Notes under the pieces: generated by a model
Told to the model about the DNA's origin: nothing
Databases searched by the model: none
The model's input: only the letters and a program-made list of their open reading frames with translations
In this document: piece after piece, positions 49,539 through 56,522 of the stretch
Layout: every line of letters begins with the position of its first letter
Position numbering within the stretch: the stretch's first letter is position 1
Source of the DNA: Streptococcus anginosus subsp. whileyi MAS624
GTDB lineage: Bacteria; Bacillota; Bacilli; Lactobacillales; Streptococcaceae
Direction of reading: 5' to 3'
NCBI RefSeq assembly: GCF_000478925.1
Contig: NZ_AP013072.1
Location: 2,046,001 to 2,110,000, forward strand
DNA: 64,000 nucleotides
Translations under genes and position numbers: made by a program

Positions 49539-49949
49539 ATGACTGTAAAATTTGCTGCTGATGTGATTGAAACTTTTGATACTGCCAAAACACTTGGAAC
49601 ACTTAATTTTCTTGAAGCCCTTCCTAGTATGAAATGGGAAGATTACCTTGAAGAAGGAACAGGTGAAGAAAAACGCCGTGAAACAGACGAAGTGGACTAT
49701 GTAGATGTGAAGCTCTACTCTTCTGCTGTAAACGGGGATATTACCGTAACGGTTCCACCTGAAGCCAAAGTGGCTCAAATGACCGCTGAAAAGAACTACA
49801 ATGAGGAAGTAACACTTGTAGCTCCTACGGCTCGCTTCTGGTCAAATTCAGAAACTATTAACAATCGCCGTGTCTTGACAAGTGGGGTTAAACTACGGGC
49901 TAAAGATGTTGTCTTAGCAGGGAAGCCTGAACCGAAAAAGGAAGGATAA
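49539..49949 (+). CDS. DUF961 family ICE protein (Tn916 Orf22-like)
   Basis: 136 residues, the second DUF961/YdcP protein, with VKLYSSAVNGDITVTVPPEA and FWSNSETINNRRVLTSGVKL. It precedes the coupling ATPase by 6 nt. AGGAG lies before the ATG. Confidence 0.8.
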   Translation: MTVKFAADVIETFDTAKTLGTLNFLEALPSMKWEDYLEEGTGEEKRRETDEVDYVDVKLYSSAVNGDITVTVPPEAKVAQMTAEKNYNEEVTLVAPTARFWSNSETINNRRVLTSGVKLRAKDVVLAGKPEPKKEG

Positions 49950-49955
49950 GCGCCT

Positions 49956-51614
49956 ATGAAGCTGTTCACCTATCGGGGGATTCGTGTTCGGAAGTTTCAT
50001 GAAAAAATCAAACGGCTAACCTTTGCTCTTTTTCTTCTGCCCTTTCTCCTTGGAGGGGGCTTTTTAGCTTACCTGAACCAAAACCAGCTTCAAAGCCAAT
50101 TTCAACGTGACCCGCTAACCTATGGGATTCTTTTTAGTGGAAGTGTATTAGGATTGCTGCTACTAGACGGCTTGGTACAAGTGATTTGTTACCGAAAATT
50201 TCTTTTCTTTAGCCGTCTAGATAGTTTACGGATTCTTTCCCACTTTTTGCTGGATAATAACTTGTATAAGGTCAAGAAAATCAAGTCAAATCATCACACA
50301 AGAGAACGGATTCTATTACCCAAAGTGTATTTGAAGTGTGACCGTTTTAGTATTACCGTTTCACTCCACCTTCAAGGTAGCCGATTCCAAGACCGTTTTA
50401 TTGCTCTTGAAAAGCCTCTTGAAATTATGCTTGACGGAGACTTTATGAATAAGCAATTTACCAAAGGCTACGTGTCCTACACCATTGCCATTGACCAATT
50501 TTCAGGTCGCTTATCTATCTTTGATGTTAAGATGACAGATAAGGGAATCCGCCTAATGAAAGATGTCTATTGGGATTTCAATAAATACCCACACTTGCTG
50601 ATTGGTGGTGGAACGGGTGGTGGTAAAACGGTTCTCTTGATGATTTTGATTTGGGTCTTGGCACAAATTGGTTATGTGGAAATTCTTGACCCGAAGCGCT
50701 CTGACTTTGTCGGATTGAAACAGATTCCTGTCTTTAAAGGGTGGGTTTACTGGGATAAAAAAGAAATGTTAGCTTGTTTAAAGCGTGCCGAGCAAGAAAT
50801 GGACAAACGTTATGATTACATGACCAGTCACCCTGACTATCAAGCAGGGAAAAAGTATTATGCTTATGGGCTAAAGCCTCGCTTTATCGTCATTGATGAG
50901 TTGGCAGCCTTAGCCGCTAAATTAGAGCGAGATTACCAATCATCTGGAGACTTTATCGAATACCTAACAGAATTGATTTTAAAAGGTCGCCAATCTGGAG
51001 TTATCATGATTGTTGCTATGCAACGTCCTGACGGAGAATACCTCAAAACGTCTTTACGTGACCAATTTATGAAACGGATTTCTGTTGGGCACTTAGAAGA
51101 TACTGGGAATAAAATGATGTTTGGGGACGCTAACGCGAATAAAGTTTTCAAAAAGATTGATGAAATTGACGGAGAGGAGATTTTCGGTCGTGGTTATATT
51201 GCAAATGGTGGAGAGGTGGCTAGAGAATTTTATTCACCTATTGTTCCCCTTGAGGAAGGCTTTTCTTTCTTTGAGGAATACAAGAAACTACCCGTCTTAG
51301 ATGACCCACTATTAGAAACAACAGAAACTACTCAAACGTCATCATCTGACTTGTCCGTTGAACAAGCAGAATCTCCCCTCCTTCCTCTGAATGACTTTGC
51401 CAAAGAATTTGATGTGCCCATTTCAACCTTACGAAACCTTGTGAAATACATAGAGGAACAGTACTATCCATTCATCAGAGAGGACAACCGTATTCTGTTA
51501 GATGAAGCAGATATTGCTTTGTTGGAGGAAATTGTGATAGAGAAAGAACAGGCTGACTTGCCCTATAAGCAAGTTGTCCTTCAACACTTTGAAACACCTC
51601 TTGAGCCAGCGTAG
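49956..51614 (+). CDS. FtsK/SpoIIIE-type coupling ATPase (Tn916 Orf21-like)
   Basis: 552 residues. Two N-terminal membrane helices (about 25-45 and 57-77) anchor it; the motor domain has Walker A IGGGTGGGKTVLLM near residue 216 and Walker B RFIVIDELAALA near 310. A C-terminal winged-helix-like part (PLNDFAKEFDVPISTLRNLV) follows. It is the type IV coupling protein that feeds the relaxase-DNA complex to the mating channel. oriT lies directly after it. Confidence 0.9.
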   Translation: MKLFTYRGIRVRKFHEKIKRLTFALFLLPFLLGGGFLAYLNQNQLQSQFQRDPLTYGILFSGSVLGLLLLDGLVQVICYRKFLFFSRLDSLRILSHFLLDNNLYKVKKIKSNHHTRERILLPKVYLKCDRFSITVSLHLQGSRFQDRFIALEKPLEIMLDGDFMNKQFTKGYVSYTIAIDQFSGRLSIFDVKMTDKGIRLMKDVYWDFNKYPHLLIGGGTGGGKTVLLMILIWVLAQIGYVEILDPKRSDFVGLKQIPVFKGWVYWDKKEMLACLKRAEQEMDKRYDYMTSHPDYQAGKKYYAYGLKPRFIVIDELAALAAKLERDYQSSGDFIEYLTELILKGRQSGVIMIVAMQRPDGEYLKTSLRDQFMKRISVGHLEDTGNKMMFGDANANKVFKKIDEIDGEEIFGRGYIANGGEVAREFYSPIVPLEEGFSFFEEYKKLPVLDDPLLETTETTQTSSSDLSVEQAESPLLPLNDFAKEFDVPISTLRNLVKYIEEQYYPFIREDNRILLDEADIALLEEIVIEKEQADLPYKQVVLQHFETPLEPA

Positions 51615-51677
51615 GCACGAAGGTCAAGGTCAGGGCTACGCCCGTCCGACCTGCCCGACCGAGCTGACAAGCGGGCG

Positions 51678-51740
51678 TTTTGGGGTGTGCCCTAGGCACG
51701 CCCCAAAAGGGCTTAACCTCCCGATACTAATAGGGGGGTT
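51678..51740 (+). other. Origin of transfer (oriT)
   Basis: Between the coupling ATPase and the next gene, 51615-51877 is GC-rich and strongly folded. TTTTGGGGTGTGCC-CTA-GGCACGCCCCAAAA (51678-51708) is a 14-bp stem with one G-T pair. AACCTCCC (51715-51722) and GGGGGGTT (51733-51740) flank GATACTAATA. CTAATAGGGGGGT closely resembles the ICEBs1 oriT inverted repeat (CTAACAGGGGGGT), where its relaxase nicks. Confidence 0.8.
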
Positions 51741-51818
51741 AAAACTAACACAAGCCCTTAAAAGGCTGTTCTTATCCCAATGACTAGCCTAGCTAGCATA
51801 AACACAAAAAACAAATAC

Positions 51819-51847
51819 TTGTACAATTTCCTGTCAAGTGCTATAAT
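51819..51847 (+). promoter_or_regulatory. Promoter of the yefM-yoeB pair
   Basis: TTGTAC (51819-51824), a 17-nt spacer and extended -10 TGCTATAAT (TATAAT 51842-51847), 31 nt before the antitoxin ATG. Confidence 0.75.
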
Positions 51848-51877
51848 AAGAATAGTCTTAAAGTGAGGTGATATAAA

Positions 51878-52144
51878 ATGGAAGCTGTCGTCTATTCAAA
51901 TTTTAGAAACAATTTAAAGAATTACATGAAAAAAGTCAACGATGAATATGAACCTCTAATGGTTGTCAATAAAAATCCTGATGAAAATATTGTGGTCTTA
52001 TCTAAGGAAAACTGGGATAGTATTCAAGAAACCATTCGCCTAATGAATAATGATTATCTTTCAGACAAGGTTCTATCAGGAATGGAACAAGTCAAGCAAA
52101 AGAAAGTCATTCAACGCCCATTATTAGAGGTGGAAGATGTTTAA
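51878..52144 (+). CDS. YefM/Phd-family antitoxin
   Basis: 88 residues. EAVVYSNFRNNLKNYMKKVN, then PLMVVNKNPDENIVVLSKENWDSIQETIRLM, is the YefM dimer core that binds its promoter DNA; the flexible C-terminus wraps the toxin. AGTGAGGTGAT precedes the ATG. Overlaps the toxin gene by 8 nt. Confidence 0.9.
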   Translation: MEAVVYSNFRNNLKNYMKKVNDEYEPLMVVNKNPDENIVVLSKENWDSIQETIRLMNNDYLSDKVLSGMEQVKQKKVIQRPLLEVEDV

Positions 52145-52391
52145 CTTTACAGAACAAGCTTGGAAAGATTATGTTTCTTGGCAACAAGAAGATAAAAAGA
52201 TACTCAAACGTATCAATCGTTTAATGGAGGATATCAAACGAAATCCTTTTGAAGGGATTGGAAAGCCTGAACCCTTAAAATACCGTTATTCCGGTGCTTG
52301 GTCTCGTAGAATTACAGATGAACACCGATTAGTCTATATGGTGGAAGAAAATGAGATTTATTTCTTATCCTTTCGAGACCACTATAAATAA
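52137..52391 (+). CDS. yoeB: YoeB/Txe-family mRNA interferase toxin
   Basis: 84 residues. WKDYVSWQQEDKKILKRINRL, NPFEGIGKPEPLKYRYSGAWSRRITDEHRLVYMV split over two blocks, and the C-terminal SFRDHY hold the YoeB catalytic glutamate, arginine and histidine. It cleaves mRNA at the ribosome. This is the ICE's second toxin-antitoxin pair, placed between oriT and the relaxase gene. Confidence 0.92.
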   Translation: MFNFTEQAWKDYVSWQQEDKKILKRINRLMEDIKRNPFEGIGKPEPLKYRYSGAWSRRITDEHRLVYMVEENEIYFLSFRDHYK

Positions 52392-52447
52392 AAGCAGTCA
52401 TTATCCATTGGCTGCTATTTTTATTGTTAAAAGGAGGGAAAGTAATT

Positions 52448-53677
52448 GTGACAAATGTTGAATTAAAACGTATCCGGCTTGAGTTAGGATTTACCCAACG
52501 TAAAATGGCAACGATGATTGGTTATAGTTACTACAACTACCGAAACATTGAACAAGGTCAACGAAAGATGACTAAAGAATTTGAACAAACACTCTTTCAC
52601 TTTCTGAATCGCAAATCAGAAGCCAAACTAGAAAGCACGGTGGATTGGTTAAAAATTCGGTTCAAAACACTTGATTTTAAAGCTATCATCACACACGTTT
52701 TAAAATTAAGACCAACGAATTTTTTTCACGAAGAAAAAAGCTTATACAGCTATTCAGATATGGTGACTTATGGTTCAATTCGGGTGCTTTATTCCCATTC
52801 TGAAAAGAAAGCAGAGGCTGGAACACTGATTGATTTAACAGGAGGGGGTTGTCGTGAGTTTGAATTATTATTGAAACAACAAGGTCGGAATTGGTTTTCT
52901 TTTCTCCATGATGTCTTTCTCTTTGCGGAACAAGAACGAAAAGATAGACCTTTGGAAGACTTTTTAGCCTTCCCCCGCTTTGATATTGCCCTTGATGAAT
53001 TATACAAAAAGTCAGGGAATCTTGACTTATTTGATATTAAAAATCGGATTTTTGACAATAAAATCATCATGAAAAAACTAAAAACCTTTACTGCTATTGA
53101 GGGCTTGAAAAAAGTTGAAAATCGCTTTGTTAATCAAGGATTGACTTTAAACTTTGGTAGTCGTCAATCAAGCCTCATGATTCGCTTTTATCAAAAAGAT
53201 TATGAACAAGCTCTCTTAAAAGATGTATCTGTTGACTATATCCATGAAGCCTATAATTACAAAAACCGCTATGAGATTGAACTACATGATACTAAGGCGT
53301 TTGATATTTTGAAAGAATGGTATACACTGGAAACGGACTTGACCAAAATAGGCGCTCGGATTTTAAACAACTATTTTGAAGTGAAAGATTGGAATGGCAA
53401 CTATGATAGTGAATGGGATAACCTGCTTGGTACACAAGCGGGTTTTAAATTTGTCACACGTCCCCGTCAAATTAACTACGCAAGGACAAAACATTGGGTC
53501 ACAAAACAAGTCTCTAGTGCTTTGAAATTGCTGAAAATCGTTGATATGGTCTATCAGACAGATGAGCTTTCAGAAATCATTTCTGAAGCCTATTTGAGTA
53601 ACAATCATACTAAACTAGCAGAAGAAATTTGTGAACGAAACGGAGTTGATTTTGATGTTATTGTCGGACAGATATAA
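52448..53677 (+). CDS. MobT-type relaxase/replication initiator (Tn916 Orf20-like)
   Basis: About 409 residues from a GTG at 52448 with AAGGAGG upstream. An N-terminal HTH (LELGFTQRKMATMIGYSYYNYRNIEQG) is fused to a Rep_trans nicking domain (FPRFDIALDELY; GSRQSSLMIRFYQKDYEQ; the RYEIELHD block). It nicks oriT and stays bound for transfer and rolling-circle replication. It lies about 700 nt downstream of oriT, with the YefM-YoeB pair inserted between. Confidence 0.88.
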   Translation: MTNVELKRIRLELGFTQRKMATMIGYSYYNYRNIEQGQRKMTKEFEQTLFHFLNRKSEAKLESTVDWLKIRFKTLDFKAIITHVLKLRPTNFFHEEKSLYSYSDMVTYGSIRVLYSHSEKKAEAGTLIDLTGGGCREFELLLKQQGRNWFSFLHDVFLFAEQERKDRPLEDFLAFPRFDIALDELYKKSGNLDLFDIKNRIFDNKIIMKKLKTFTAIEGLKKVENRFVNQGLTLNFGSRQSSLMIRFYQKDYEQALLKDVSVDYIHEAYNYKNRYEIELHDTKAFDILKEWYTLETDLTKIGARILNNYFEVKDWNGNYDSEWDNLLGTQAGFKFVTRPRQINYARTKHWVTKQVSSALKLLKIVDMVYQTDELSEIISEAYLSNNHTKLAEEICERNGVDFDVIVGQI

Positions 53678-54041
53678 ACCTATAAATGTCCCCGATAAAT
53701 TCAATCGCCCTCTTCAAACAAAGACCTTCCCAGTCGGTTATGAAGAACTCTACCTATCGTTTTACGATTTTGAATTGGTTAAAGATTTAATTGATTATTG
53801 GGGGCTCTTATATTATCAACCTAAGAAAGATTCTGAATTAAAATATGCGGAACAATTTAGAAAGCAATCCTTTAAAGATAAAAATCACCGACAAAATGCG
53901 ATTAAAAGGGCAACTAGACAAGAGGCTAGACAGCCTTTTTTTGAAGAGTTAAAAACAAAACCATTAAACAAGATGAGTAAAAATGCTCGCTGGGTGGCAG
54001 AGATGCTCCTACAGACGGGTTATGCTCAATTGGTACTATAA
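53655..54041 (+). CDS. ICE protein of unknown function after the relaxase
   Basis: 128 residues from the ATG at 53655, which has GGAG 9 nt upstream and overlaps the relaxase end by 23 nt. Aromatic-rich N-terminal half (YEELYLSFYDFELVKDLIDYWGLLYYQP), then a basic region with KNARWVAEMLLQTGY at the end. I know no function; it sits in the transfer operon of related elements. Confidence 0.65.
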   Translation: MLLSDRYKPINVPDKFNRPLQTKTFPVGYEELYLSFYDFELVKDLIDYWGLLYYQPKKDSELKYAEQFRKQSFKDKNHRQNAIKRATRQEARQPFFEELKTKPLNKMSKNARWVAEMLLQTGYAQLVL

Positions 54042-54060
54042 AACTGAAAGGAAAAAGGAA

Positions 54061-54297
54061 ATGGAATATAAAGTTGAATTGAATAGTCTGGACAATTTCA
54101 GGGCTTGGTCAGGTGCACGCAATACACTAGCCACTGTCCGTGAACGGGGGGATATGGACAGACTAACCTCACTTGGTGAAGATATTTTTTCAGGAAGTAT
54201 CCCCACAGAAACAGAAATCAATGATTGGCTTTGGTTTGATTCTGATGACATCTATCGATTTCTTGGCTATCATGATTTGGTAGAAGATGACGTATGA
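54061..54297 (+). CDS. Small ICE protein (Tn916 Orf19-like)
   Basis: 78 residues from the ATG at 54061, with AAAAAGGAA upstream. Acidic C-terminal half (INDWLWFDSDDIYRFLGYHD). Small acidic proteins of this kind stand between relaxase and mating-channel genes in Tn916-type elements. Its stop overlaps the next start by 4 nt. Function unknown. Confidence 0.68.
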   Translation: MEYKVELNSLDNFRAWSGARNTLATVRERGDMDRLTSLGEDIFSGSIPTETEINDWLWFDSDDIYRFLGYHDLVEDDV

Positions 54298-54848
54298 AGC
54301 TTGTAAAGAAAATTTACGAGGGAATTTCCTGCTTTCCTGATAAAAACGAATTCTGGAATCTGTACATTGTCCTGATGAAGGAAAAAGAGTTTTTCTTAGA
54401 CACTTTTGCACGGAAAACCCTTGACCTTGATTATCCCGCCCACTACCAACACACTTATTTCACACTGGATGGTCAAGTGTTAGATTTCAATCAACACATG
54501 ACGACACAACTTGTCACGCTTTTTAGACAGGTTATCTTAGAAAATCAAACAACATTTATGGAGGAACTGATAATGGCAACACAAAATACACTCGAAAAGA
54601 AAGTCAGAGCGGTCTCATTGGAGCTAGGAGAACTGATGAAAGCCCATGATGATAAAGAAGCTTGGAAAAAAGCAGGGGAATTGCACGGGCTTCTTAAAAA
54701 AGAAGAGGTGAAACAACTCCCTGAAGTACTGATTGAAAGCCTTCACGCTGAATTGCGCGGTTACTACTATGTCAACGGTGAACTTAATAAACTTCATAAA
54801 CAACTTTATGCCAAAGGAAATAAATTGATTGAACTAGCCAATCAGTAA
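54294..54848 (+). CDS. ICE protein of unknown function, possibly two products
   Basis: 184 residues. The first part (1-90) contains FPDKNEFWNLYIVLMKEKEF; the second (from about 94) is a soluble helical module, MATQNTLEKKVRAVSLELGE. An in-frame ATG at 54573 has GGAGG 9 nt upstream, so the second module may also be made as a separate 91-residue protein. It is coupled to the gene before it and lies 9 nt from the VirB8-like gene. Not recognised. Confidence 0.65.
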   Translation: MKLVKKIYEGISCFPDKNEFWNLYIVLMKEKEFFLDTFARKTLDLDYPAHYQHTYFTLDGQVLDFNQHMTTQLVTLFRQVILENQTTFMEELIMATQNTLEKKVRAVSLELGELMKAHDDKEAWKKAGELHGLLKKEEVKQLPEVLIESLHAELRGYYYVNGELNKLHKQLYAKGNKLIELANQ

Positions 54849-54857
54849 GGAGTACTT

Positions 54858-55850
54858 ATGAATACAGTAAAACTTATCTATCATCACTTAAAAACTTATC
54901 TTGGAAACTTTACTAAACGCCCTAAAAAGAAAGGAAAACCAGCATTAACCCTTGCCAACAAAAAAACAGTCAATCTTGCTGTTCTGTCAGGATTGGCTTT
55001 TATTTTGCTTGTGGGGCTACTAGGAAGTATTCGTGCCATGACAATGTCTAGTAAAGTCACCAATCTTGAAAAACTGATAACTTCTAAGCAAGCTACTTCT
55101 TCTACCTCTTCTGCTCCCCAAACAATAGATAATCGCCTGCAATATTATCTGAATGATTTTGTAGAGTGCTACTTCACGATTCCTGCGGATTCAGACGGTC
55201 AAACCAAACAAGCGAAGCAATTAAAGAGCTTCTACGGTTCAGAGCCTGATATTCAAGCACAAGGTCAAGTCAAAAATCCTAGCCAATTGAGCTGGTCACG
55301 TTTGCTAACGGTTACAGATAATGTGGCAACGTATGAGGTGCATTATAAACAGACTGTAAAAAATGGGGATAAGACAGAAGAAAAAGAATTGGTGACGGGG
55401 TTTAATATCCCTTATTCCAAAACAAAAACGGGCTATTATGTTACGGGCTTACCTTGGTTTTCTAGTTTATCAACCAATCAGGCAGATAAGAAAAGTACCG
55501 ATACAGAGGTCAAGCTCAATCAGTCAGATAGGATTTCAGAGAAAGCAAAGAAGAAACTGGATAAGTTTCTCAATGTTTTCTTCACTAACTATACGACTGA
55601 CCAAGATAACTTGGACTTAGTGGCTCACAATGTAACGGTTGTAAAAAATGCCACTTTTAAAACCTTGGATTTTAGTTACTACAAAGCAACAGATAAAACG
55701 ATAATGGCTTATGTTCAAGTGACATTTGAAGTCGCAGGCTCGACACATGCTGAAAACTTTACCTTGGCCTTATCAGAAAAAGGCAAGTCTTATTATGTGG
55801 AGAAAGTCAGCCATACCATTCCTGCTAATTACGCAGATACAAAAGAATAA
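54858..55850 (+). CDS. Conjugation channel protein TcpC/VirB8-like (Tn916 Orf13-like)
   Basis: 330 residues: a basic cytoplasmic tail, one membrane helix (about 37-57, LAVLSGLAFILLVGLLGSI), and two extracytoplasmic NTF2-like domains (about 88-200 and 225-325), as in TcpC of pCW3. A Ser/Thr-rich linker (ITSKQATSSTSSAPQ) follows the helix. It scaffolds the mating channel. Confidence 0.87.
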   Translation: MNTVKLIYHHLKTYLGNFTKRPKKKGKPALTLANKKTVNLAVLSGLAFILLVGLLGSIRAMTMSSKVTNLEKLITSKQATSSTSSAPQTIDNRLQYYLNDFVECYFTIPADSDGQTKQAKQLKSFYGSEPDIQAQGQVKNPSQLSWSRLLTVTDNVATYEVHYKQTVKNGDKTEEKELVTGFNIPYSKTKTGYYVTGLPWFSSLSTNQADKKSTDTEVKLNQSDRISEKAKKKLDKFLNVFFTNYTTDQDNLDLVAHNVTVVKNATFKTLDFSYYKATDKTIMAYVQVTFEVAGSTHAENFTLALSEKGKSYYVEKVSHTIPANYADTKE

Positions 55851-55866
55851 AAGGAGATTTTAATCT

Positions 55867-56094
55867 ATGAGTTCATCTAATTTACAAACATGGTTACAAG
55901 GAGATGGCTTCTGGTTCATTACCTTTGGAGCGATTATTCTTATCATTCTAGCTTGGAGAAACAGCTCTTGGGGACGTCTGTTTTCAACCCTTATTTTCTA
56001 TACTGTTATTGCATCTTTAACAGGAGGTGGAAAACAGTTGCTCCATGTCCTTGGCTGGTTCCTTCGTCTATTTGGTATTGAAACGGGGTTATGA
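55867..56094 (+). CDS. Small membrane protein of the transfer operon (TcpD-like)
   Basis: 75 residues with two hydrophobic helices (about 17-33 and 40-68) and a tryptophan-rich N-terminus. AAGGAG is upstream. It ends 1 nt before the next start codon. The position between VirB8-like and TcpE-like genes fits TcpD of the clostridial and Tn916 systems; small size limits the call. Confidence 0.68.
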   Translation: MSSSNLQTWLQGDGFWFITFGAIILIILAWRNSSWGRLFSTLIFYTVIASLTGGGKQLLHVLGWFLRLFGIETGL

Positions 56095-56095
56095 T

Positions 56096-56512
56096 ATGGA
56101 AGAAGAACGACTATATGATTACGCTAGAGGGATAAACGCTCCCTACTGGATTCAAGAAGTCAAAACACAAAAAGGAAAACGCATTTGGTATTTTGCAACA
56201 CCCATGCAACTTTCCTTTTTCGTGGTCTTTACCTTGGTCTTAATTTTGATGTTGACAGTATTTAACTCAATTCTTCTTCCGTTGAACAAATTAACACATT
56301 CCATTTCGCTCTATCTTTACTGGTATATTCCTTATAAACTCGCCAAATTTTATACAGAGTATGAACCACAAGGAAAGAAAATGCACGTTTTCCTATGGGA
56401 TTATCTCTGCTACATGATGGATTTTCAGCTCAATCGTAAGGCGATTTATCATGAAGATAGAATGGAAATGATGGATGAAGAAGAAATTGTTTTTGAAAAA
56501 ACAGATTTATAA
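56096..56512 (+). CDS. TcpE-family conjugation protein (Tn916 Orf17-like)
   Basis: 138 residues from the ATG at 56096. YARGINAPYWIQEVKTQKGK leads into two membrane helices (about 41-60 and 63-82), then WYIPYKLAKFYTEYEPQGKKMHVFLWDYL, the TcpE signature. It is a membrane part of the mating pore working with the VirB4-like ATPase. Confidence 0.85.
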   Translation: MEEERLYDYARGINAPYWIQEVKTQKGKRIWYFATPMQLSFFVVFTLVLILMLTVFNSILLPLNKLTHSISLYLYWYIPYKLAKFYTEYEPQGKKMHVFLWDYLCYMMDFQLNRKAIYHEDRMEMMDEEEIVFEKTDL

Positions 56513-56522
56513 AGGAGGTCTA

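Noticed and set aside
51574..51783. Open frames on both strands after the coupling ATPase
   Set aside because: They lie within the folded GC-rich oriT region, with biased composition and no ribosome site.
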